A stretch of DNA of 8,927 bases, taken from assembly GCA_030605265.1 (NCBI GenBank), contig JAUWIR010000145.1, forward strand, positions 1 through 8,927. Direction: 5' to 3'. Within the stretch, counting starts at the first letter, position 1, and every line of letters starts with the position of its first letter. The notes beneath the pieces are model-generated. The model saw nothing but the letters and a program-made list of their open reading frames with translations. It was not told where the DNA came from and did not search any database. Both the position numbers and the translations under genes were made by a program. Shown here piece by piece: positions 1-5,879 of this stretch. Source of the stretch: Pseudomonadota bacterium (GTDB taxonomy: Bacteria; SZUA-182; DTGQ01).

Positions 1-209
1 CATTCAACAGGTGTATCATTTGAGAAAATCCTGATAAATTTACGATTTTGATAATTAAATACTTTTATCCTATCCTCTGAAAGGATTGACACATACTCTT
101 TTTCGGAATCTAATAAAACACGAACCTGCTGAGAATAAGCAAAAACCGGGTGATGGAAAAATAATAATAGAATTACCAAAAGAGTGATTGAGTATAAACG
201 CTTAAGCAT
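1..209 (-). CDS. Secreted protein, N-terminal fragment; possible SpoIID/LytB-domain protein
   Basis: This is an open frame of 69 codons that begins at the ATG at 209-207 and runs off the left edge without a stop, so only the N-terminus is present. It starts with a clear signal peptide: the basic start MLKRLYS, a hydrophobic core rich in Leu/Ile/Val/Phe (about residues 8-22), and a likely cleavage after Val-Phe-Ala at residue 24. The mature start has a beta-rich pattern (QQVRVLLDSEKEYVSILSED, then IKVFNYQNRKFIRI). That pattern resembles the region preceding the catalytic domain in SpoIID/LytB-type peptidoglycan-processing proteins, which often begin with a 'VRVLL...' strand. The family assignment is inference from this short piece. 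There is no strong Shine-Dalgarno (only GGT followed by an A-run). The gene lies on the same strand as queH, 274 nt downstream of it, separated by a repeat. The open frame plus signal peptide makes a real gene likely; its function is uncertain. Confidence 0.6.
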   Translation of the reverse strand, partial: MLKRLYSITLLVILLLFFHHPVFAYSQQVRVLLDSEKEYVSILSEDRIKVFNYQNRKFIRIFSNDTPVE

Positions 210-247
210 CTTTTTTTACCGGTTACAATTACAATGAGTTTTAATTC

Positions 248-487
248 TTAGACAGGATAACAGGATTCACAAGACAAGGATTTAGGTAACTCGCAGATAA
301 TAATTTACCATTATTCTCTCGCAAAGATCGCCAAGAACGCCAAGAAAAAAATAAAACAGAATTCTTAGCGTCCTTTACGGGCTTGGCGAGAGAAATGTAT
401 TTTACAGCACTTTCACCCGAACACATGAAAGGTATATTATTTATTGCGGCATCCCTTAATTCATGTATATCCTGTTATCCTGTCTAA
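248..487. repeat. MITE-like intergenic element with perfect terminal inverted repeats
   Basis: The ends at 248-266 and 469-487 are a perfect 19-bp inverted pair (ttagacaggataacaggat and its complement). Each 16-bp core starting GACAGG is flanked by a TA dinucleotide (249-250 and 485-486). This is what a TA target duplication of a Tc1/mariner/IS630-type miniature element would leave. The termini contain a short tandem (ACAGGATA/ACAGGATT). No transposase-sized ORF lies inside, and the small frames crossing the element look spurious. The interior contains a second, longer imperfect hairpin at 314-394. Dispersed 'ACAGGAT' and 'CGCCAAG' repeats are familiar in intergenic DNA of several environmental phyla, from general knowledge. 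Copy number in this genome cannot be judged from one window. The element fills most of the gap between queH and the gene at the left edge; nothing else recognisable is in that gap. Confidence 0.6.
314..394. repeat. Imperfect 33-bp inverted repeat (hairpin) inside the intergenic element
   Basis: The arms 314-346 and 362-394 pair at 26 of 33 positions around a 15-nt AT-rich spacer. The outer ends (TTCTCTCGC with GCGAGAGAA) and the inner ends (AAGAA with TTCTT) match well. The left arm contains the repeated unit CGCCAAG (AAGATCGCCAAGAACGCCAAG). It would form a long stem-loop in RNA from either strand. It has no classical terminal U-run directly after the stem, so intrinsic termination is possible but not shown. 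Confidence 0.55.
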
Positions 488-1035
488 TGTTTTTGTTCAT
501 TATTAACTTTAGGCATGTACCTTTCTTTTTCACTATAAATACAGCCACAATATTGTTGTCGATAAAGTCCTGATTTTTTTGACCGCATGATCCCTTCTTT
601 CCAGCCTTTTCGAAAATCTTGATAGTAAAACACCACTCCACATTCTTTTTCTATTTCAGCCCCTATTTTGGCGATGGCCTCATGTTTTTGAAATTTGCTG
701 TAAAGTAAGGTAGTGGTAAAAGCATCAAATTTTCCTTTGAGGGCAATTTGGGCGGTAGCTTTTAATCGTAAGTAATAGCAAAATAAACATCGCTCATTTT
801 CTCTATAAACAACACCACGGAGAAATTCTTCCAATAAATATTCATCCTTGTATATTATCTTGATATTTTGATCCTTACTCCAATTTTGTAAGGTTTTCAG
901 CCTTCGTATATATTCTTGATAGGGATGAATATTCGGATTAAAAAAAAATCCGAATAGATCATAATTTTTCTCTTGGAGTACCTGATAGGGATAAATAAAA
1001 CAGGGAGCACAGCAGATATGAATCAATAGTTTCAT
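484..1035 (-). CDS. queH: Epoxyqueuosine reductase QueH
   Basis: QueH performs the last step of queuosine synthesis, reducing epoxyqueuosine to queuosine in the wobble position of GUN-anticodon tRNAs in the cytoplasm. It is the cobalamin-independent alternative to QueG. The 183-residue product has the family's full set of motifs: N-terminal HICCAPC (Cys8, Cys9, Cys12), FNPNIHPYQEY (32-42), RCLFCYYLRL with Cys83 and Cys86, FTTTLLYSKFQKHE (106-119), DFRKGW (140-145) and the C-terminal LYRQQYCGC (Cys163, Cys165). Members of this family are known to bind a 4Fe-4S cluster and a further iron through such cysteines. Length is normal for the family and the reading frame is intact. The ATG at 1035 puts the HICCAPC motif in its usual place near the N-terminus. 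The only purine-rich site, GAGG, lies about 14 nt upstream, rather far. The last codons and the TAG stop abut the inverted-repeat element at 248-487. Divergent from secG. Confidence 0.95.
   Translation of the reverse strand: MKLLIHICCAPCFIYPYQVLQEKNYDLFGFFFNPNIHPYQEYIRRLKTLQNWSKDQNIKIIYKDEYLLEEFLRGVVYRENERCLFCYYLRLKATAQIALKGKFDAFTTTLLYSKFQKHEAIAKIGAEIEKECGVVFYYQDFRKGWKEGIMRSKKSGLYRQQYCGCIYSEKERYMPKVNNEQKH
930..956. repeat. Perfect 10-bp inverted repeat with an A/T-run loop inside queH
   Basis: The segments 930-939 (tattcggatt) and 947-956 (aatccgaata) are perfect inverted complements separated by seven A residues. In the queH mRNA this is a 10-bp stem with a U-only loop, about 80-105 nt after the start codon. 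It encodes part of the conserved LFGFFFNPN stretch. Chance is possible because the protein motif constrains the sequence. Confidence 0.5.
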
Positions 1036-1099
1036 CTTTTTGTTGGCGGCCTCTTTTTTCGGTATCTATAGGAAAATTTACTCCAAAAAGTGATAAATT

Positions 1100-1128
1100 A
1101 CCCTATCAGCTTATTTTTACCTTGTCAA
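1100..1128 (-). promoter_or_regulatory. Candidate sigma70-type promoter for queH
   Basis: Read on the minus strand there is an exact TTGACA (1128-1123). It is followed after 17 nt by TAGGGT (1105-1100), a weak -10 box matching TATAAT at 3 of 6 positions. This would start transcription roughly 55-60 nt before the queH ATG. The -35 match and spacing are good but the -10 is poor, so this is only a candidate. Confidence 0.35.
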
Positions 1129-1165
1129 GATATTCAAAAATTCTACTAGAAAAATAAAAGAAAAT

Positions 1166-1193
1166 TTGTTAACATGCGTCTATGTATATTAAT
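1166..1193 (+). promoter_or_regulatory. Candidate promoter for the secG-ABC transporter operon
   Basis: TTGTTA (1166-1171) is followed after 16 nt by ATTAAT (1188-1193), or after 15 nt by TATTAA (1187-1192); either -10 matches 4 of 6 consensus positions. The region is very AT-rich and lies about 50 nt before the secG start. A second possibility is TTGTCA (1122-1127) with TACTAG (1144-1149). These are visual matches only. No other obvious promoter is seen between secG and the end of the window. Confidence 0.3.
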
Positions 1194-1240
1194 GAGGATA
1201 ATGAGAAAATTACTTTTACCTTAAAAGAAGGAATAAAACT

Positions 1241-1654
1241 ATGTATAGAGCTTTAATTATTATTCATTTATTTACTTCATTATTGTTGATTCTCGTAGTT
1301 ATCTGTCAATCAAGTAAAGGTTCCGAAATGGGCGCCGTGTTTGGGGGGGGCGCAAGTCAGACAGCTTTTGGAAGCCAAGGGGCTGGGAATTTTCTTGAGA
1401 AGGTAACCATCGCGTGTGCGGTCATTTTTATGGTTACTTCACTTACCTTGGCTATATTATCCTCAAAGCAACAAAAATCCCTCATGCAAGCAATCCCACC
1501 TATAGAAAGCACAGTCCCCGGGACCATGCCTGTTGATGTCCCTGTTCAACCTGAGGAAAGGGCCACTGAACCAACAAACGGGCAACAGGAAGCCCCTGCG
1601 CCACAGGCAACATCTCCATCTACCAATGAACCCCCAATGGATACAGTTCAGTAA
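1241..1654 (+). CDS. secG: Preprotein translocase subunit SecG
   Basis: SecG is the small accessory subunit of the SecYEG channel in the cytoplasmic membrane and stimulates SecA-driven protein export. The 137-residue product has the family layout: first membrane helix (about residues 4-22), the conserved loop with QSSKGSEMGAVFGGGASQ and TAFGSQGAGNFL (23-52), and a second helix (about 54-73). A 60-residue tail rich in Pro, Gln, Glu and Thr (75-137) follows. The tail makes it longer than many SecG proteins, but low-complexity C-terminal extensions are common in the family. The start is supported by AGAAGGA at 1226-1232, 8 nt before the ATG. The GGG part of the conserved loop is encoded by a run of eight G (1343-1350). 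The stop lies 4 nt before the start of the solute-binding protein, so the two are probably translationally coupled. secG is the first gene of the plus-strand unit; tpiA, its frequent neighbour elsewhere, is not here. Confidence 0.93.
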   Translation: MYRALIIIHLFTSLLLILVVICQSSKGSEMGAVFGGGASQTAFGSQGAGNFLEKVTIACAVIFMVTSLTLAILSSKQQKSLMQAIPPIESTVPGTMPVDVPVQPEERATEPTNGQQEAPAPQATSPSTNEPPMDTVQ

Positions 1655-1658
1655 ATAT

Positions 1659-3794
1659 ATGTTTATAAAACGATTTTTAATTTTTTTCCCGGCAATCGTC
1701 TTATTGATTCTTTTACAATCTTATTTCTGGGTGCCTAATTATGAAAATCAGGCCAAGGGAAATCCTTCGCGCCTGACGCAATATATTACCGCCTCTATTG
1801 GTGATGCCTCGGTTTTGAATCCCATACTTAATGCTGATAGCGCAAGTAGTGAAATATGTGACAAGATTTTTGAAGGTTTGATAGACAGGGATGAGGACCT
1901 CAAACTGAGGGGAAGATTAGCCAAAGATTGGAAAATTTATGAAGAGGTTTTATTTTATTTTAATGACCATCCAAAGTGGTTAAAAAAAGGCTTCACAAGT
2001 CCTCAAACTCTGAAAAATTTCCTTGAAAAATTTTTCAATCAGTCCACTTCCCATCAACTCGGGCATATTGAGCAGATAGCCATACTCCCTTCATACCAAG
2101 AGGAAAAGAATGTTGTTGAGCAACTACCGGCCGGCCAGGGAGGAATAAAAGAAGAAAAACACAAGATTACTTTGCAGCATCCACCCCGCTTAAAAATTAT
2201 TCTGACAGAAGTAGATCAGGATTTTTTTTCTAAACTGGAAGGATTATTAGGAGAAGGGTATTTTGATCAAAAGAGGTTGAAGGGTTCCCTCATTATCTCA
2301 GATGCTCGCTTTCAGGAAAAAGAGGAACTTTATTTAAAACAATATCTGCCGGTAACAGAACATAATCCTGTGATTATCTTTCATCTCAGACAAGGAGTCC
2401 AATTTTCAGACGGGCATGAATTTGATGCTGAAGATGTGCGCTTTACTTACGAGGCAATTATGAACCCTGAAAATCGCTCTCCCCGACGGCCGGATTTTGA
2501 GCCGGTGAAAAAAATAGAGATACTGAACAAGTATAAGGTAAAGATAATTTATAAGCGTTTATTTCAACCCGCCCTTACTGCTTGGGGGATTGGTGTTTTA
2601 CCTGAACATTTACTCAATCAAGAGCAATTGATCCGGGAAGCTCAAAATAAAGGTTTGGACGTTTCCAAATTTGGCTTGCGGCAAAGTGATTTTAATAAAA
2701 TGAGGCCTGTTGGGACCGGTCCTTTTATCTTTGCTGAATGGCGTTCTGATCAATATATAAAATTAGTCAGAAATGAAAGTTATTGGGAAGGTCCTCCTCA
2801 TTACCATGAATATATTTACAGAGTAATACCTGATATGTTAACTCAAGAATTAGAATTTTATGCCGGGGCGGTTGACCATTATGGAGCAATGGCCCACCAG
2901 GTTGATCGGTTAAAAAAAGAAACACGGTTCCGGAATTTTTCCGGATTATCCTATAGTTATAGCTATATCGGCTATAATTTGCGGCGAGAACTCTTTCAGG
3001 ATAAACGGGTGCGTAAAGCCCTCGGTATGGCCATCAATATCCCTCAGATTATTGATTATGTATTGTATGGCGAAGGGGAAGCCACCTCCGGACCTTTTTT
3101 AAAACAAACTGATTACTATAACCGCGGAATCAAGCCTTTGCCTTATGATCCTCAACAGGCTTTAGAGCTTTTGCGCCAGGCTGGGTGGGAGCGCAATTCT
3201 GATGGGTTATTGCAAAAGGATGGAAAAATTTTTGAATTTACTCTTATTACCAACAATGGGAACCCTTACCGGGAGGCAATACTGTTGATTGCCCAAAATG
3301 CCTGGAAAAATTTGGGTATTAAGGTATCGGCCGATCGAGTGGAATGGTCGGTATTTTTACAAAAGCACGTGGATGTCGGAAATTTTGATGCCGTAGTGCT
3401 GGGGTGGACTATGGGGATTGATCCGGACCTATATCAGATTTGGCATTCAAGCCAGACAGGACACTTTCAATTAAATTTTGTAAATTATCAAAACCCTGAA
3501 GCGGATAATCTTATTGTCAGAATTCGCCAAGAATATAATGAAGAGAAACAAATTGAATTATGTCATCAATTACATGAAATCATCTTTGATGATCAGCCCT
3601 ATACTTTTTTATATGTGGCTAAATGGACTGCCCTTTTAGATAAAAAGATCGCTATCTTAGATAAGGATGATAAAGGGGTTCCGGTTATAAAGAAAATTAC
3701 CCCAACGAAAACAGGCACCTACAGTTTTTATTTTAATAAATGGATAAAATTTTTGACTGTACCGTTATATGGCCCGCAACTGGATACGGGATAA
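1659..3794 (+). CDS. ABC transporter substrate-binding protein, family 5 (peptide/nickel type), with an insertion
   Basis: This is the extracytoplasmic binding component of a peptide/nickel/opine-type ABC importer, 711 residues from the ATG at 1659. An upstream in-frame extension to 1533 overlaps secG and lacks family character, so it was not used. An N-terminal hydrophobic segment (about residues 6-25) acts as a signal or anchor. No lipobox cysteine is visible. Family-5 landmarks are the N-lobe start (SIGDASVLNPILNADSAS, 46-63), IFEGLI and LAKDW (70-91), FHLRQGVQFSDGHEFDAEDV (241-260), RPVGTGPFIFAEW (349-361), KRVRKALGMAIN and LGWTMGIDPDLYQIW (581-595). Between LAKDW and FHLRQG, which are nearly adjacent in ordinary members, lie about 145 extra residues. 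These explain the size, well above the usual 500-600. There is no clear Shine-Dalgarno, and the secG stop is 4 nt upstream, consistent with coupled translation. The ligand cannot be read from the sequence; peptides are most likely. Confidence 0.9.
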   Translation: MFIKRFLIFFPAIVLLILLQSYFWVPNYENQAKGNPSRLTQYITASIGDASVLNPILNADSASSEICDKIFEGLIDRDEDLKLRGRLAKDWKIYEEVLFYFNDHPKWLKKGFTSPQTLKNFLEKFFNQSTSHQLGHIEQIAILPSYQEEKNVVEQLPAGQGGIKEEKHKITLQHPPRLKIILTEVDQDFFSKLEGLLGEGYFDQKRLKGSLIISDARFQEKEELYLKQYLPVTEHNPVIIFHLRQGVQFSDGHEFDAEDVRFTYEAIMNPENRSPRRPDFEPVKKIEILNKYKVKIIYKRLFQPALTAWGIGVLPEHLLNQEQLIREAQNKGLDVSKFGLRQSDFNKMRPVGTGPFIFAEWRSDQYIKLVRNESYWEGPPHYHEYIYRVIPDMLTQELEFYAGAVDHYGAMAHQVDRLKKETRFRNFSGLSYSYSYIGYNLRRELFQDKRVRKALGMAINIPQIIDYVLYGEGEATSGPFLKQTDYYNRGIKPLPYDPQQALELLRQAGWERNSDGLLQKDGKIFEFTLITNNGNPYREAILLIAQNAWKNLGIKVSADRVEWSVFLQKHVDVGNFDAVVLGWTMGIDPDLYQIWHSSQTGHFQLNFVNYQNPEADNLIVRIRQEYNEEKQIELCHQLHEIIFDDQPYTFLYVAKWTALLDKKIAILDKDDKGVPVIKKITPTKTGTYSFYFNKWIKFLTVPLYGPQLDTG

Positions 3795-3821
3795 AATAGT
3801 GGGATTAACAGAGGGAAGAAA

Positions 3822-4790
3822 ATGATTTCTTTTTTGGGCAGAAATTTTGTTGAGAAACTTATTACCCTTTTTTTTATCTCCATTATTTCTTTTTCAGTAG
3901 TTATGCTTGCTCCGGGAGATCCATCTGAAATTGACCCGATGAATCCGAAGTTTACTAAAGAAGATATTCAACGGCTTCGCGAGGCTTTTGACTTAGATAA
4001 GCCTTTATATATGCAATACTATCTTTACTACAAGAAATTATTCACCAATACCTTGCTGTCTTATAAAGATAATCAACCAGTACTATCAAAGATTTATGAA
4101 CGCTTTTTAAATAGTTTGCCCCTTTTTATTGTGGGAACATTTCTCACTTGGTGTTTAGCCTTTCCCCTGGGGATTCATGCGGCCTTGCGGCGCCAATCTT
4201 TTTTCGATCGATCAACAACTTTTTTCTCTTATTTCTTTATTTCACTCCCTTCTTTTTTTCTGGCCTATTTGTCAATTATTTTTATGGTGAAATTTTTTAA
4301 TGTCCCAGTTATTGGGCTGGCGACTTTTGGGCGTGAGTCTGTCGGCATCTGGTATATGATTAACGATAGGATTTGGCATCTGGTGCTCCCGTCCATGTTG
4401 GGGGCATTTGCAGGGATAGCCATACTTTCTCGCTACGTCCGCGGGCAAATGCTGGAAGTAATAGAGCAGGATTATATTCGTACTGCCAAGGCTAAAGGGT
4501 TGCCGGATGATCAGGTGTATTATAAACATGCCTTGCGCAATGCCTTGCTTCCCTTTATTACCATGTTTGGATTAGTAATACCCGGGTTAATCGGAGGATC
4601 GGTAATTATTGAATCGATTTTTGCCTGGCCGGGCATGGGGAGATTAGGGTATGATGCGATTTTGGCCAGAGATTATCCTGTAATTTTAAGCTTGAATTTT
4701 GTTGCAGCCTGTTTAGTTTTATTGGGTACCTTTGTCTCTGATGTTTTCTACATGGCAGCAGATCCAAGGATATCCATTCAGGATAAGTGA
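3822..4790 (+). CDS. Peptide-type ABC transporter permease, DppB/OppB type
   Basis: First membrane subunit of the importer (322 residues), pairing with the next gene's product to form the channel. It has the DppB/OppB plan. An N-terminal helix (about 13-30) ends in MLAPGDPSE. A periplasmic segment follows, with DIQRLREAFDLDKPLYMQY, and then five more hydrophobic segments (about 93-116, 129-154, 188-206, 239-267, 285-311). The cytoplasmic EAA loop that contacts the ATPase is DYIRTAKAKGL...HALRNALLP (about 217-243). The next helix carries the typical ESIFAWPGMGRLGYDAI, and the protein ends in ADPRI. Full length with no disruption. The start is supported by AGAGGGA at 3810-3816, 5 nt before the ATG. 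It follows the binding-protein gene by 27 nt and precedes the second permease by 24 nt. Whether the paralogue is closer to Dpp, Opp, Gsi or Nik cannot be decided by eye. Confidence 0.93.
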   Translation: MISFLGRNFVEKLITLFFISIISFSVVMLAPGDPSEIDPMNPKFTKEDIQRLREAFDLDKPLYMQYYLYYKKLFTNTLLSYKDNQPVLSKIYERFLNSLPLFIVGTFLTWCLAFPLGIHAALRRQSFFDRSTTFFSYFFISLPSFFLAYLSIIFMVKFFNVPVIGLATFGRESVGIWYMINDRIWHLVLPSMLGAFAGIAILSRYVRGQMLEVIEQDYIRTAKAKGLPDDQVYYKHALRNALLPFITMFGLVIPGLIGGSVIIESIFAWPGMGRLGYDAILARDYPVILSLNFVAACLVLLGTFVSDVFYMAADPRISIQDK

Positions 4791-4814
4791 AAGGGGTAAT
4801 CAGTAAGGTAAGAT

Positions 4815-5780
4815 ATGTCAGAAGATATCGAAAAAACAGTGTATCGTCATGACGATAGTGATCTTCCGCCTCATATAAGCAATGTAAAGAGATTTTGGTT
4901 GCAGTTATGCCAAAATCCTTTAGCTTTTTGGGGATTAATTTTACTTGGTTTATTTTTTCTCACAGCTATCTCCGGAACAATTCTTACTCATGGGGATAAT
5001 CCGATTATGGACCCTGAACAGGTTCGTCTTGTTGATACCTTGAAGTCCCCTTTGAGTAAAGCTAATATCGAATTATTAACCCCTAAAGAGCGACCATTAT
5101 TTGACATTTATTTTCTGGGGACTGATAAGTTAGGACGTGACGTGCTTTCAAGGGCCCTACAAGGGGCTCATGTATCCTTATTAGTAGGGTTTATATCCGT
5201 AGGGATTTCCGTTCTTTTGGGGATTATTTTAGGCGCTTTAGCCGGTTATTATGGGAATTATGTGGATTCTATAATCATGAGGGCGGTAGATATTATGCTC
5301 TGTTTCCCTTCCTTTTTCTTAATATTGACCATCATAGCGCTTCTTCCCGCCAGCATCTGGAATATCATGATTGTCATCGGTTTAACAAGCTGGCCGGGCA
5401 TTGCGCGTTTTGTGCGGGCCGAGTTTTTGTCTCTTAGGAAACAAGATTTTGTAACGGCGGCAGAAGCTTTAGGGCTTTCAAAATTCAGGATAATGTTTGT
5501 TCATATGGTGCCAAACGCCATTGCTCCGGTATTAGTGTCCGCTACTATTGGGGTTGCTAGCGCTATTTTGACTGAATCCGGGTTAAGTTTTTTAGGCTTT
5601 GGGGTCCCCCCTCCTGATGCCTCCTGGGGAAACATATTGGCTGATGGAAAAGAATTTATTTTTGATGCTCCATGGTTGTTTATTGTTTCCGGAACAGCAA
5701 TTTTAGTGACTGTTCTGGCTTTTAATTTGTTTGGGGAAGGGCTGCGGGATGCCCTGAATCCTAAGTTGAGAGAATTGTGA
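4815..5780 (+). CDS. Peptide-type ABC transporter permease, DppC/OppC type
   Basis: Second membrane subunit of the importer (321 residues). It shows the OppC/DppC N-terminal pattern: a cytoplasmic tail, then NPLAFWGLILLGLFFLTAIS as the first helix (about 34-57). A periplasmic stretch ends in the diagnostic FLGTDKLGRDVLSRALQGA (100-118). The main permease domain has four to five further helices. The EAA loop is DFVTAAEALGLSKFRIMFVH (211-230), followed by PNAIAPVLV. The later ESGLSFLGFGVPPPDASWGN is also characteristic, and the protein ends in LRDALNPKLREL. Full length. AAGG at 4805-4808, 6 nt before the ATG, supports the start. The periplasmic loop between the first helix and GTDKLGRD (VRLVDTLKSPLSKANIELL and onward) contains extra charged sequence, as usual for this subfamily. 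Downstream is a 99-nt gap before the ATPase gene, the longest in the operon, with no convincing terminator or promoter. Confidence 0.93.
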   Translation: MSEDIEKTVYRHDDSDLPPHISNVKRFWLQLCQNPLAFWGLILLGLFFLTAISGTILTHGDNPIMDPEQVRLVDTLKSPLSKANIELLTPKERPLFDIYFLGTDKLGRDVLSRALQGAHVSLLVGFISVGISVLLGIILGALAGYYGNYVDSIIMRAVDIMLCFPSFFLILTIIALLPASIWNIMIVIGLTSWPGIARFVRAEFLSLRKQDFVTAAEALGLSKFRIMFVHMVPNAIAPVLVSATIGVASAILTESGLSFLGFGVPPPDASWGNILADGKEFIFDAPWLFIVSGTAILVTVLAFNLFGEGLRDALNPKLREL

Positions 5781-5879
5781 GATTGATGGAAATTTAGCAA
5801 TTCTAATTATGAAACCCATATTTTTATAAGATAGTAATAGTTGAACTGTTACAACAGATTTTTTCTGCTCAATAATACT

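Noticed and set aside
301..400. CRISPR-like repeat array suggested by repeated CGCCAAG units
   Set aside because: The units are 7-10 nt, not separated by regular unique spacers, and are explained better as arms of one hairpin.
241..426. 61-codon minus-strand frame between queH and the left-edge gene
   Set aside because: It lies entirely within the inverted-repeat element, has no ribosome site or family resemblance, and its codons are the repeat units themselves.
456..641. 61-codon minus-strand frame overlapping the end of queH
   Set aside because: It is an out-of-frame shadow of queH that continues into the repeat; queH is strongly supported in the other frame.
1533..1658. N-terminal extension of the binding protein to an upstream ATG
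   Set aside because: It overlaps secG in another frame and has a basic, Gln/Pro/His-rich composition typical of a shadow. A signal-like helix begins at the ATG at 1659.
4272..4529. Minus-strand frame of 85 codons inside the first permease gene
   Set aside because: It is antisense to a well-conserved permease including the EAA loop, and no protein family is recognisable.
5501..5800. Minus-strand frame of 99 codons at the end of the second permease gene
   Set aside because: Antisense shadow; the plus strand encodes conserved permease motifs throughout.
5846..5865. Possible intrinsic terminator (CTGTTACAACAG followed by T's)
   Set aside because: The perfect arms leave only a 2-nt loop and the stem is at most four to five AT-rich pairs, too weak to call a terminator; kept only as a possible small palindrome.
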